64,000 nucleotides of DNA, taken from Malurus cyaneus samueli (taxonomy: Eukaryota; Chordata; Aves; Passeriformes; Maluridae). Position 1 is the first letter of the stretch; every line of letters starts with the position of its first letter. Location: positions 18,704,096 to 18,768,095 of the forward strand of contig CM019227.1 in assembly GCA_009741485.1 (NCBI GenBank). The letters run 5' to 3'. The translations under genes were made by a program, and so were the position numbers. Below are positions 22,758-35,087 of the stretch, in pieces. Under the pieces are notes generated by a model. That model ran no database searches, was not told where the DNA came from, and was given only the letters and a program-made list of their open reading frames with translations.

Positions 22758-25146
22758 CAAAAATCAATTGGGCTGCATGGAAAAGCTGGAAGTCATGTAG
22801 TAGATAGGACAGCCAGGAAAGTGCTTTTATTTCTGAGTTTTCTCATTGAAAGCCAAACAGGTCATGGTTTTATGGTGATCCACCTGATTTAAATGAAACC
22901 ATAAAACATCACCATTTCCCAATAAAAAGCTGTTGACCAAGTAGCTGCAAAGCTTCCAGGAGCAAAAATACTACTTGAATGAAAGGCAGGACACACATTG
23001 GAGAAGAGTGGGCTGAGTAAGCCTCTCAGCTATTTTTCTCCCCCCCCCTTTAAATAGCACACTCAGAAGATAAGAAAACAGAAGAAACGTTATTTGATAG
23101 TAGGTCTGTTCCTGGAGGGAAGCACATGAGCATGTGGGGTGTTTGCTGTGCCTGTGGTGCAGGGTTGGAAGGATGTGTGGTGGGGAGGGTTGGGCAGGCT
23201 TGAGATCCTCATCCCCCTTTTTAGGCAGCACATGTGTTGTCATTAGAGGCTGGCTTGGGAAGCCATAAACAGAGCAAAGTTTGCTTCGTTGCCAGCCCAG
23301 ATGAGATAAAGTAGTTTTATAGAGATTTATGGGGATAATAAACTATGTAGGGAAGTTTATGACATGTCTAGCTGTGATCAGTGAACCTTTAAAGGGTTTA
23401 TGGGGCAAGGATGTTGTCTGCCATGGACAAGCCTTGTGTGGTGTTGGAATAGTTGGAATTGTGCTGTTGGTATAAAATATTTATTTGCCTCTTCTCAGAG
23501 ACTCTCCATAAATAAGCCTGGCAGAAACTGTGTGCAGAGGGAGGATTGGTGGGCAGTCACCTCTGAATTTTCATCCAAATGAGAGATGAAGCTGAGGGAG
23601 ATCAGCTGCAGGAACACATCAGCTGCAGGACAAGGTTGTGTCGGCTTCTGGTGCTTGAAACTGGGCTAAACTGAATTTCTATCCCTAAGCCATTCATTCA
23701 GGGCTTCTGACTGCCTAGATGAGCATGTGTCTTCCTGCCAGTAACCAAAGAATACCATAAATGAAAGTCCTGCCCATCCTAGGAAAAAAAGGAAGGAGTG
23801 GAAAATGCGGAGATTGCCGGAGCGCAGGTCAGCATGCTGCGGGAGGACTCTGAACTGAGCACCTTGTGCTGTGCCCATGGAGCTCAGATGTGAGAACAAT
23901 CTGGGATTCTCCAGGTAGAAGCCTGGACCTGTGTTGCACTAGAGATGTGAGAGTGAAACCACTGACTTTGGCAAATCTGAGATGACAAATGTGCCTGGCT
24001 GTGGGAGAAATTCCAACTCCTCTTGTACTTTTAGCGGAGTACCAGCTGGATACCAGGACTTTGCACAGACTTGGTGTGCTAAATGGTCTCTGAAACCTTG
24101 CAGTAAAGGCAGCCTGTGTTGGGGTTTCAGGTGGGTTGTGGGTAGAAGCAGCTGCTTTAGAGTTGAGTGACTACAGGAGACGAGAGGTGGCTTTGGAATG
24201 GCTCTGTGTCCTGAGGTTGTCCCAGCTTGCCCCTTGCTGCCCACCAGCAAAGCTCCCGTGGGACCTCTGGGCTCTGCAACAGCCTGGCCATGTCAGCTCT
24301 TGCCTTCCTCAACTCTGTTCCATATCCTACAAACATGTGTCATTAACTGCTTTGATTCTTGCCCACAGCTGGGGATTTTGTGGGGAATTGTATTCCTATC
24401 CATCCCTCTCTGTCAATCTGTGTGGAACAGAGGGACCTGGAAGGGAAGAGGCCACCACGGGAGTGACACTGGTGCCCTGTCATTGAGCTGAGCATCTGAG
24501 CATAACCACAGATGCAGAGGGGTGGCTGTGTCATGGAGATGGACTCAGTTGTGATTCCCATCCCTCAATGCAGGTGTGTGCACTCCAGGTCTCCCTACAC
24601 TGTTTCATCTCACTTTTCCTTGTGCTTGGTGCCTCAGGAAACCTTTCTTCTTCCTCTTCTGGATTTTTAAAGCAAGGGAGAGCTGGCCCTGATGTCCCCA
24701 AATTGGAGCAACGATTTTAGATCCCGTTGTAATTTCTGCAGGGCGGATTGCACAGACGGGCCTGTCCCTCTTGCACCCGTGCCCACAAAAGGCACAGCTG
24801 TCCATGGACAGGGATGACCTGCTCAGTGCTGCCTTCCCTTCAGCTGCAGCTTCCCTGCCCTCCCACTGTGCTCCTGGTGCTTGCTGACCTGTAGCTCTGC
24901 AGGATTCTTGGTGCCTGCTCCAGGCAGGATTCCTGTTCCTGCTTTTCAAGAAGGATTAGGTATCTAGTTTTCTAAGCACAAAATCGATTTACATGATTTA
25001 CACATCTTTGGGAGAAGCAGAACCTGCCTGGCGGAGGTTTGGCAGTGGAGGGCACTTGAATGGAGCCACATCCTTGGAGCCTGGCAGGGATGGGCTTCAC
25101 AGGGATGGTCCCGTGTGCAGCTGGGACTGGACACTAGCCAGGGTAG
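22758..25146. other. Single-copy sequence with an AT-rich candidate element
   Basis: No exon found. The interval 23225-23520 is AT-rich and contains AGATAA (23304-23309), GGATAATA (23333-23340) and several TTTAT/ATTTAT stretches, a possible GATA-type regulatory element. The remainder shows nothing recognisable. Confidence 0.35.
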
Positions 25147-25605
25147 ATAGAATCATGGAATGGTTTGGGTTGGGAGGGACATTAAAGCCCATCCAGTGCC
25201 ACCCCCTGCCATGTGCAGGGACACCTCCCACCATCCTAGGCTGCTCCAAGCCCCGTCCAACCCAGCCTTGGGCACTGCCAGGGGTCCAGGGGCAGCCACA
25301 GCTTCTCTGGGCACCCTGTGCCAGGGCCTCCCCACCCTCACAGCCAAGAATTCCTTCCTAATATCTCATCCATCCCTGCCCTCTGGCAGTGGGAAGCCAT
25401 TCTTCCTTGTCCTGGCACTATCTACTTGCATGGAAAGTTTCTCTCCCTCCTATTTAAAACCTTCTTCAGGCTCTGGAAGGAGCTCTGAGCTCTCCCTGGA
25501 GCCTGTTCCTCTCCAGGTGAGCACCCCCAGCTCTCCCAGCCTGGCTCCAGAGCAGAGGAGCTCCAGCCCTTGGAGCATCTCCGTTGCCTGCTCTGGATCA
25601 TTCCA
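25147..25605 (-). mobile_element. CR1 LINE fragment
   Basis: Reverse CR1. It starts with TAGAATCATGGAATGGTTTG, continues through CCCCTGCCATGTGCAGGG and TCTGGGCACCCTGTGCCAGG, and extends into AGCCTGGCTCCAGAGCAGAG and CTTGGAGCATCTCCG. It is one of the longer copies. Confidence 0.9.
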
Positions 25606-26569
25606 ACAAGTCCCACACACAGATTCTGAAGGATCTGGCTGGAAAGGCCTGATTCTAACACTAAACCCTGCTTTCTTGTCCTGTCAAATGATTTTCTCTT
25701 GCAATACACTGGGATTGTATGAAATGCTTCATGTGTGGTGGTCCCTGCAGAGTTCAGCATGTGCCCCGTGAGGAAGCCTGGTGCTGCTGGTGGTGGTTTG
25801 CTTCACTCATGTTGTCACGTCTTCCTTTGCTTATGGGATAAATATTAACACCACAGCCACCCACTAACTAGGCACTACCTGCCATGGCTTATCATCTCAG
25901 CCCTGGGCTCTTGGAAAAAAATTACAACACCCTTAAGTTTAAAGCAAACACACATGAAACCCAGTCCCTCTGGGTCTATTAGAGCTGACCAGCAAATGTG
26001 CATTTCATTACTGAAAATATGCTGGTAGACCCAGCAGAGCAAGTGAGCCAAGGGGAAGTAGACCTGCAAAACACTTTGGATAAAGTATGAAAAGTGTTTT
26101 TTATTTTTCCACCCCTCCCCTTTCTCTTCTTGATTTCTTCTGCCATGAATTCCTGGATAAAGACTTGCATTTCTGAGGGAAGCCCAGGCGCCAAGCTGGG
26201 AGACGGATTGCGCAGCCCAGGCCCAGGAATGGCAGGGCAGGAGTGAATCAGTGGGCAGTCAGAGAACACAGTGTGTTTCATTTTTATTTGTTTTTTCTTC
26301 TCAATGGCGTCAGTGCTTGGCTCCAGGAGCCTGGATGGGAGAGTTTCTCCACGTGGTTCAGAGTCCTGTCAGGGTCCTGCAGTGAGGACAGAGCTCTGCT
26401 GGCCTGGCACTGTGAGGCAGTGGGGACAAGACAGGGTGTTCCTGCTCTGCTGGGGTGGTTGGCACAGCAGGGATCTGCATCTCTGGGGACCTTGGAGCTC
26501 GGCAGTGGTGGGTCTGGCTCATCCACCACCAGGAGTTCTCTGTTGTTAGCTCTGTAAGGGGGAGGGAGC
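25606..26569. other. Single-copy sequence, no gene seen
   Basis: Nothing recognised. It is AT-richer around 25820-26130. Confidence 0.4.
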
Positions 26570-26826
26570 AGTTCTAAACTAAAAGAGGGGAGATTGAGAT
26601 GAGATATTGGGAAGGAATTGTTCCCTGGGAGGGTGGGAAGGCCCTGGCACAGGGTGCCCACAGAAGCTGTGGCTGCCCCTGGATCCCTGGCAGTGTCCAA
26701 GGCCAGGTTGGATGGGGCTTGGAGCAGCCTGGGATAATGGAAGGTGTCCCTGCCCATGGTAGAGAGTTGAAATGAGTTGAGTTTTGAGGTCTTTCCCTAC
26801 CCAAACCCTTCTGGGATTCTGTGATT
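26570..26826 (+). mobile_element. CR1 LINE fragment, 3' end
   Basis: Forward CR1 with ATATTGGGAAGGAATTGTTC, GCCCTGGCACAGGGTGCCC and GGAAGGTGTCCCTGCCCATGG, ending in CTTCTGGGATTCTGTGATTT. Confidence 0.9.
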
Positions 26827-27794
26827 TGCATGTGATCAGCAGGTGACTCCAAGGTTGGCCCCCTCCACACAGAGTATCTGGGATGAGGACTGGTAACACC
26901 CAGCCCTCCATTTATCCTGCCTGGTGCAAATTACAGCCATCAGGGCTCCCCTTTCATCCCTTCTTGGTGGGCTTGGCAGCAAAAGTGCCTGCCTTTTCCA
27001 GTGGGATTTTGAAGGCGCTCATTACTTTGCAGTGTTGATGATATCTCCTGTTGCTTGGAAGGATTTTGTCATCTGAGCTGTGCCGCACAAGGACCCTGTG
27101 TTGGCCTGATGTGCAGGGGAGCCTGAGGCCAAGCCCGTTTCCATGGGCTTCGAAGAGCCACACAGCAAAAAGTGTCTAATGAGTTATCTTGCCTTTTTGG
27201 GGGGAAATATTTTGCCTTTGGATGACTGGCTTGTTGTTCATGTGGAGCAATGATTTTTTATTCAGCAACGTCCACATATGCCACTGCTCTCTGTCCAAGA
27301 TAAACACAGCGAGCTGTCTCACCAGTTCCACCACACGGGTCTCATGGAGTGGAGCTGGCTGGTGGCTCCATGCAGGGAGTGTTATTGCATGTGAGAAGGT
27401 GACTCACCAGCAGGCTTTGGGCAGCAGCAGCTCAGGGCATTTTCTCTGGCTGCTTTGGGACAGTTTACAGAAATGTGCCAACTCTGCCCCATTTTGCAGA
27501 TGGAAAAATAGGTGGGGAACTTATAGTTGATCAAATCAAAGAAAACTCCTCCATTCCAAGTAATATGAAAAATGGCAGTGGTCACACTCATGAGCTCTGA
27601 CATAATTTCTTTCAGCTTTACTTTGGTGGTATTGGGAACGGTGGAATTTGGTCACAATTGGATAAAAATTGCAGAAGAGAGCAGTGATGGGGGAGCACCT
27701 GGCGATGGCTTCAGGAGAGATAAAGCAAAAACCATTCCACAGGTGTGCAAACATCATGCAGAAGTGCAAAAAGCCGAGTGTCCCAGTCCCTTCC
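26827..27794. other. Single-copy sequence, no gene seen
   Basis: No exon or repeat was recognised. Confidence 0.4.
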
Positions 27795-27938
27795 CATCCC
27801 TGGCCAGTGGGGACTGTGTTGGATGGGGCTTGGGGCAGCCTGGTCTGTGGAAAGTGTCCCTGCCTGTGGCACGGGTTTGGAATGAGATGAGCTTTAAGAT
27901 CCTTCCTACCCAAACCAGCCTGGCATTCTGTGGTTTTT
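27795..27938 (+). mobile_element. CR1 LINE fragment, 3' end
   Basis: Diverged forward CR1 tail with GTTGGATGGGGCTTGGGGC, GGAAAGTGTCCCTGCCTGTGG and GATGAGCTTTAAGATCC, ending at GGCATTCTGTGGTTTT. Confidence 0.82.
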
Positions 27939-29514
27939 GGCTTTGCCCTTTGCTCTGGGGTGAAGCAGATGCTGAGCAGCACCAAGGCAGAGCAGCCCAT
28001 CACTGTGGTGAGGCTCAGCTCAGGCCTTTGCCTTCCTCCACAGAGGATGAATCTCTGGAGAGAGAGAGACTGGCCAGTCAGAGCTCTGAGCCCCTGGGGA
28101 GGAGCAGCCACAGAGGGATGGGGCCACATCTCTGCCAGCATTGCTGGGATGACTGTGGGAGAAGAGACCCTCTGGATCTCCTCTTGCAGTCCTGCATGGC
28201 TGCTGTGAATGGTCAGTGCAGGAATCTGAACTGTGCACATCTGAACCCAGCTGGGCAGGAATGTTGGGTGCCCTGTGTCCAGCTGGGTGAGCAGGGTGTG
28301 TTTGATCAGCTCCAGAGGGAGCCGCTGCTGCCTGGGGCTGCAGCTCCTGCCGTGGGAGGCTCTGTGCTGGCTGAGCACTGCTTTTCCAGGGGGCTGCAAA
28401 GGGCCCCTGATTCAGCACTGACTGCATTTGCTAAATGAAACAATTTAATTCAGGATGCAGAATTCCTGACAAACTGCTTTTCAATACTCACCTGCAGTGT
28501 GCGATAAGGTGGTGATCTGCACTCGTCGGCAGGTTTCTTTATTCCAGATGTGTTAATTTGACTCACAGTGCACCTTTCAGGGCCTCCCAGAATGGGCAGC
28601 AGGTACCTCAGCCTAAACCTTTCACACTGCCCATGCAGCAGTGTGTGACCTGGTGCAGATGTTGGTGCTGACCCCACTGGTGGGTTTGGGTGGTGTCCCT
28701 GTGTGCTCCTGGTGGTGGCTCAAGCTGTCCCTGAGCTGCACCAGGGGCTTTGCTGGTGGCAGCAGGAGGTGCTGTGCTCTTCCTTTTGCTTTTAGATTAT
28801 TTTTTCAAGATTTCTAGTGCTGGGGTGTTGAGAAGCAGAATTCATGGTTATTTTTTGCATGTCTGTGTAGTAGCTGTGCCAAGGCGTATGGTGGAAGTGG
28901 GTGGAAGTGGGGAGAAGAATGGAGACTGGGATACTTCCCTGAGTTGATGCAGTTGGAGGGCAGAGCCCAGGGCTGGAGGGTGTGCTGTGCCTTCCTCTGG
29001 AGTGGAGGAAAGGATCTTTGTAGTGGTGAGACTGGGGAAGAACAAGTGAGAGGGCCTGTGGGGCTCAGCGAGGGTCCCCAGCAGGGGCTGTGGGTGCTGA
29101 GGTTCTGGAGCAGCGCTGCTGGGGCAGGGTTTCCCAATGGATTGTGCTGCAGTGGGGGAAGAGGCTCTGGAGGTCCCAGCTGGCTGGTGGGAGCCTTGGC
29201 TTTGGACATGCTGTACCAGACTCTTCCCTTGCTGTCTGCATTCCACTCATGCTGGGACCAGCTTGCCACCTGTGGGCAGAGCCCCCTGAGCTGCTCCCAG
29301 TTCCCAGCTGTCCTGTGGTCTGTTGCCCTTCCTTGGTAGAAAGGGAAATGTTCAACTTCTTAACCCAATCTGTGCAACGGGTGAGCCTTCTTTCTGCTTG
29401 TTCTCTGTTTTCACATCCTTGCATCCTCCAATGAGCACCTCCCCTCTGCCAGCCCTTTTTGGGGTGCTGGGCTGGTCCCTACACTGGGAGGGCGATGCCT
29501 GTGTTGGGGGCACA
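27939..29514. other. Single-copy sequence, no gene seen
   Basis: Nothing recognised. Frames of 287-288 codons at 27536-28438 run across the CR1 fragment and this segment on both strands and look random. Confidence 0.4.
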
Positions 29515-29620
29515 ATCCCAGGATGATTTGGGTTGGAAGGGACCTTAAACCCCATCCAGTTCCACCCCCTGCCATGGGCAGGGACACCTTCCACCATCCC
29601 AGGGTGCTCCAAATCCTTAC
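29515..29620 (-). mobile_element. CR1 LINE fragment, short 3' end
   Basis: Reverse CR1 tail of about 105 bp with GATTTGGGTTGGAAGGGACC and CCCCTGCCATGGGCAGGG. It is strongly 5'-truncated. Confidence 0.88.
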
Positions 29621-31247
29621 ACTGATAGGGCCTCCCCAGTGGTGGGAAGAGCATCACTGCAAAGGGCTGGGCTTGCTGGAGGCAGGAAACTTTCCCCTGA
29701 GCACTGTGTGACCCAGAGAGCTCAGCAGCACAGCTGTGGGGCTCCAGTGCCTCCTGGACACACAGGCTGGCATCCTGCTCCTGCCCACATAAACAGCTCA
29801 GAACAGTGGTTTGTGGAAGCTGGATTCTGCTTTGAGGAGAATGCAGCAGCACAGATCCTGGTGGCTTCAGTACATGGTTCTTGGAGAAGCACACAGGCTG
29901 CCTGGGAGCACAGGCTGCTGTCCCACCAAATTTTAGGGTTTTTTCTCTAATACAGGGCCCTACTCTAGAGTCTTCCCAAATCTCCTGCCAGGATCAGGAA
30001 CCTGTATTTCCTCTTACAAAAGCAGAAGGGATGTAATTTTCCATGGGCTGAACCACAAAATCTGTCCCTGCACAAAGTAGTGTATGGGAAATTTCTTCCT
30101 GGGTCTCTCTTCCGTGATGCTGCTACTTCTTATGTTTTAACCTTGCTGCATCTCCTGCCATCATCCACTTCTCCCTGTTCTGTGTGGAGAAAATGGACTT
30201 GTCAGTGCAACCACAACAAGGAAAGGTGGAGGTGCTATGGTGTGACCTGGTTTGGGGGGTTTTCCCAACGCGAATAATTCTGCATGGTGGGTAGCAGGTG
30301 CCCTGTCACAGTTGCCCAAGCGGAGGGAGCATAGAGAAATCCCTTTTGTAAGGGACTTCTTCAAGTAGGTATGAAGAAGAAGTGGCACAGACCAACCTGG
30401 GGCTCTGTCCCCAAGCTGAGCTGCCCAGATGTCGTCATTCCTTGTGGGGGAACATGAGCTCGATATCTTGCCTTAGACCACATGCATGGAGAGTCCAGAC
30501 TCCAAGTCTCCAGGTGCTGGGAATCCAAGTTCCCTCAGCAGCCTGTGCTGCCTGGGGGTGGCTCCCTGTGTGAGTCCAGAGTGGGTTTAATCAATCATCC
30601 CCCACAGGAGCCACGTGTGGGGCTGTTCATGTGAGCCAGGAGTGTGTCAGTGGAGTCGCTGCATCTCCAGGGCCGTGTTACCCTACAGGAACAGCTTCCT
30701 ATAAACAAACCAACAGATAGAGGGGCTGCTGCTGCAGGTGTCCCTGCACCCCACAGCTTGGTGGGTCTGCAAACCCTCACGTGTAAATAACTTCATGGAC
30801 AAATAGAGGACCAGGTGGCCTGTACTGGTCTGGGGAGGAGGCTTTGGAGGGAGAGTGGGATGGTGGAACCCAAGGAGGGTTCCTCCAGAGCCTACAGTCT
30901 GGTGTTGAGCCTCCCTCCTCTCCCAGGGGTAGATGGAGGGTTTATCCGTGGTGGGGTGGGCTCCACTGCTGGCCCTGCCTCTGGTGACACCGTGGATCAG
31001 ACAAAGCCATAAAGGGAGCAAGAACTCCTGGTGTCCTGCTTTGCTGGGCTTGCTGCTCCTGCTCCCGCTGCCACCCTGCAACAGATGTGGCTGTGACTCA
31101 GAGCAGGGGCAGGTCTGAGGGCAGCCCAGGGCCAGGGTTGGCTCTGCTCCTGACTGTGACTGTGGCTGATGGATCAGGAGAGACAGCTCAAAGTGCCCCA
31201 AGGGAAACCTGCTTTGGCTTTGAGAAGCAGAGTCAAACTTGAAGAGA
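29621..31247. other. Single-copy sequence, no gene seen
   Basis: No coding or repeat feature was recognised. Confidence 0.4.
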
Positions 31248-31545
31248 CCATGGAATCATGGAATGATTTGGATTGGAAGGGACCTTAAACCCATCCCATT
31301 CCATCCCCTGCTATGGGGAGGGACACCTTCTACTATCCCAGGTTGGGGGGGTCATGTTTCCCCTTGTCCTGTCCCTCCATCCCTTGTCCGCCCTGGAAGG
31401 GACTCTGAACTCTCTCTGGAGTCCCAGCCTGGCTCCAGAGCAGAGGGGCTCCAGCCCTTGGAGCATCTCTGTGGCCCCCTCTGGACTGGCTCCAGCACCT
31501 TCATGTCCTTGCTGAGCTAGGATCCCTGGAGCTGGAGGCAGCTCT
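31248..31545 (-). mobile_element. CR1 LINE fragment with an internal deletion
   Basis: Reverse CR1 starting at CCATGGAATCATGGAATG. After TCCCAGGTTGGGGG the usual middle part is missing, and the sequence jumps to CCCTTGTCCTGTCCCTCC and then to GGCTCCAGAGCAGAGGGGC. This fits an internal deletion of the copy. Confidence 0.85.
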
Positions 31546-31659
31546 GCTTGTGATGTACTCTCAGAGCAAAGGCACAGAATCGCCCTCTGGCCCTGCTGCC
31601 CATGCTGGGGGGATGCAATGTGGGGTTGCTTCCCAAATGTAAAATGAGAGAGAGGAACT

Positions 31660-31925
31660 TTTTGTATGGGTAGATAGTGACAGGGCAAGGAAGGATGGTT
31701 TTAAACTGCCAGAGGTCAAGGTTAAATGGGATATTGGGAAGGAATTGTTCCCTGGGAGGGTGGGCAGGCCCTGGCACAGGGTGCCCACAGAAGCTGTGGC
31801 TGCCCTTGGATCCCTGGCAGTGTCCAAGGCCAGGTTGGACAGCCTGGGGTGGTGGAAGGTGTCTCTGCCCATGGCAGGGCATGAGCTTTAAGGTCTTTTC
31901 CATCCCAAACCATTCCTTGACTCCG
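31660..31925 (+). mobile_element. CR1 LINE fragment, 3' end
   Basis: Forward CR1 with GGAAGGAATTGTTCCCTGGG, GCCCTGGCACAGGGTGCCC and GGAAGGTGTCTCTGCCCATGG. It lies 115 bp from the reverse copy at 31248-31545, forming an inverted pair. Confidence 0.9.
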
Positions 31926-33980
31926 TCTCAGGTTCTGGGAGCTGGCAGCTCCAAAGCATCCCATGCCCTCGCAGCTGGTTCAGTCCCTGCTCTGTGAGCA
32001 GAGCTGTCACATCAGCCTGGCCCCTCTGCTGGCACAGGACACAGCTGGGCCCTCTCCCAGCTCCCTGCAGAGTCCCCAGTTCCCGTTTGCCACGTGTGTG
32101 TCTGTGCACTGGGGACCGCTCTTGCCTCTCACTGCACGTCCTGCTCAGGGTGCTCGGAGCATGTTCAGCTCACTCCGGAGGCATGGGGACACTTTCCTAC
32201 CAGTGGTGCTGCTTTTCTCCTGCCCTTCACCAACTTGGTTAGAGGCAGTTTTGTGAACAAGCCACAATTTCAGTTTGCAATTTGTTTGTCAGTGGCTCTG
32301 CAGGCTGGAGTTGCTCCATGGAATTCTTTTCCCTGGCTAAGTGCGTGTGTTTGGGGCAGAGGGAAGAGCTGATGCTGGGATGGGCTGGGATCTGTGCACC
32401 TGTATGCTCACAGGGATGTTGAAATCCCTTACCCAGAGCAACTGCTTGATTCCCAGAGTCCATGTTCTCAGTGAACAAGTGAAGAGGCACTTTGGCTGTC
32501 CTGCTTTTGCTTTCCCCTTTCTCAAGAAGGATTGGAAGGGAGGGAGGGTTAGATGACCACAAGTGTGCTCAAGTGGTTGTGGAGCAAAAGCACCCCTTTG
32601 GGACAGCTGACAGAGATTCATTTTCCTTGCTGGATCTGCAGAGTGTGGCGGTGCTCAGCTGCCTCGACCCAGCAGTGCTGCCCCAGCTTTCACACTGCCC
32701 CTGCCAGAGCTGCCCCAGGACCCTGTTCCACATCCCATGGCACATCTGAGTATGAGCTGGGTCTTGGCTGGCCCAAGTGGCAAAGGCGGGTGCAGGGCTC
32801 TGTTCCCCAGGCTGCTCCCAGCCCAGAGGATGCTCCAGGCTTGTTTTCCTTCCATGGGTCTGCTTTTCTGCCACCGTGAAGGAGGGAGAAATGCTGAATT
32901 ACAGCAATCCATGGGTTATGCTGATTGGTTTGGCTCAGCAGAGGAGTGCTTCTTGAGCTGGGCACTGCTCTGGCCCAGGGGACAGTGACTTCTCCTCCTC
33001 TGTGCCTGCGTGGATGTGTGGCAGGCTCCACCCTGGTTCAGCTGAAGGCACAGGATTAAAGGCTCTGACCTGCTGGCAGTCAGCTGGGATGAAAGCAGCG
33101 GCTGCAGCCCCGGGTACCAGAGCTGCCATCCGAGCCTGTGGGTGTCTGCCACCAAAATGCTTCCTTGGAGCCCCAGGAGTGGGGCAGGCTGCTCTTTTTG
33201 ACGTGTTTCTTCTAAGCACATGCCAGGGGTGTGAACTTACAGAGTCTTGGACAGTGGGAAGATGGGGGGGTGTTTTTCCCTCTGCCAGTGCCACTGGTGG
33301 CAGGAGGGCTACCCCCTGTGCCCAGTTGATGGTACCAGCAGTGTGTGGAGGAGCCGTGAGGTTTGTGCTGCCCTGAGTGGGATACAGGGCTCTGGAGACG
33401 TGGTGCTCTCTGTTCCTGCAGTTTCCAAAGTGGGCTGTCAGGGCTATTGTGGGAGAGCAGAAACTTCCCCCGTACCAGCACAGTCAGCCTGGGGGCTCAC
33501 AGAGGGCTGGGGGAGCAGGGGGCTCCTTGCAGAGGCTTTGGCCCTCCTGTGCTTCCAGCAGCCCTTTCTCATCCCACCACATTCACCAATCACTCCATTT
33601 GAGTCTTGCTGTTGTTGAGCCCTGCTTTTGGGAAGCACCCAGTGACAGTAGACCTTGGCAGCACCAGGGGCTGGGGCAGAGCAGTTCCCTGGGGCTCAGT
33701 AAAAGCTGAGGGTGGATGTGTGGGACACAAGACACACTGCAAGCCCCGAGAGCTCTGACTGCAACGTTCACAGCTGTCATAAACTGATCAAAACCAGATT
33801 ATCTGCATCCATCTGAGATCTTAAAGGGTCCTTCTCACTTTTTGGGACTTTGTTATGAGGCCGTGACCGCCACATCCTTGTCTGGTCCAGGAGGAGCAAA
33901 CTCTGAGCTGAGAGGAGCAAGGGGTGGGAATGAGAGCCGTGGGGAAAAGCGCTGGTGGTCCTGCTCCAAGGCACTCCTGG
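31926..33980. other. Single-copy sequence, no gene seen
   Basis: No exon or repeat was recognised. Confidence 0.4.
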
Positions 33981-34615
33981 CAGCCTGGGGGAGCGGCGCG
34001 GTGTTAAATGTCATTTTAATGGGGACAGCAGCCCCCTAAATGGAGCAAAACGCAATATGAGATGAATCAAAGCTGTGTTAATGGTGGAAAATGCCCATGG
34101 CTTTTAAAAACTAATATTGCTGTGGCACTCGGGCTGTGTGTCACAGGAGATCCCAAAGGTTGGCCCTTGGCTTGGCCCGAGAAAATGGGAGAAAAGCTCC
34201 CAGCTGCTGAAATGTCTGTATTGAACTTATGGCAGTGGGGCAGAGGGACAGTCCCTTAGGATTTGCTTAAAGGATCAGCCACGATGGAGAAAAGGGAGCA
34301 GGGAGAGGGGAGGGAGAATCCTTCCATCACTACAATTGTGGGGGGTAAAGGGAAGGCCAGACTTTCCCCCTCCTTTAGAGTACCCCATCCCATGGATTTA
34401 AACACTCGCTTTTAAAGGGAGAATAAAAAATAATGAGGACATGGATAGATGGTTTCTTTTTATCTCTACAACTGAAGAGATAAATGTGACATTAATTATG
34501 TGACACAGCTTTGAAAATCATTATGTATCTCTATTTTTTTAAAGGAGGTTTCAGATTTCTGTCTGGGACTAATAAAGAAGGACAATTTAAAAAAAAAAAA
34601 AAAACAACTTTAAAG
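33981..34615. promoter_or_regulatory. AT-rich candidate conserved non-coding block
   Basis: A non-repetitive stretch that is clearly AT-richer than its neighbours. It contains ATGTCATTTTAATG, AGATAAATGTGACATTAATTATG and TTTAAAGGAGG. It ends with AATAAA (34571-34576), 12 bases, then sixteen A (34589-34604). The early part suggests a conserved non-coding element. The end could equally be the poly(A) tail of a processed retrocopy. Both are inferences from composition. Confidence 0.3.
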
Positions 34616-34984
34616 ATGATCTGTAGGGAGAGTTTGCTTCTTAATTTTCTTTTCTGTAGATGAAGCTTGTTCAGCTTTCCTGTCTGCTGTGTGGAGTGAG
34701 TGTGGGTGTGCAAGAGCTGTCAAGGGAGGGAAAGCCAGGAGAGCGGCCTGGGAAGTTTAATAGGACAATATGGGCTTTGGGATGGGTGAGATGGGACCAT
34801 GGGAGGGGGAAGCATTGAACTGTGCCCGCCCATGCCCCCAGGAGAGAGCAGATGACAGCAGTCAGCACTGAGTAGGTAACATTCTGTGGAGGTCTGCAGG
34901 CAGCTGCCTCCCGAGCTGGGCTGGCATAGGGCAGGGAGACCATCAGTGGGGTGAGGTTTGGGATGACATTTGGAATGGTGGTTG
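34616..34984. other. Single-copy sequence, no gene seen
   Basis: Nothing recognised between the AT-rich block and the CR1 nest. Confidence 0.4.
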
Positions 34985-35087
34985 GAGAATCTTACAATCA
35001 TTTAGGCTGGAAAGCCCTTTAAGATCAAGTCCAGCCATAAACCCAGCACTGCAAGGTGACCACTAAACCATGTCCCCAAGTGCCACC
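34985..35087 (-). mobile_element. CR1 LINE fragment (older), interrupted
   Basis: Reverse CR1 tail of the second subfamily: TTAGGCTGGAAAGCCCTTTA, CCACTAAACCATGTCCC and AAGTGCCACCTCATC. It stops where the next CR1 tail begins (ATCATAGAATCATCAGAG), which suggests a younger insertion into this copy. Confidence 0.8.

Noticed and set aside
27536..28438. 287- and 288-codon ORFs on opposite strands
   Set aside because: They cross a CR1 fragment and unremarkable sequence, with no conserved composition or splice sites.
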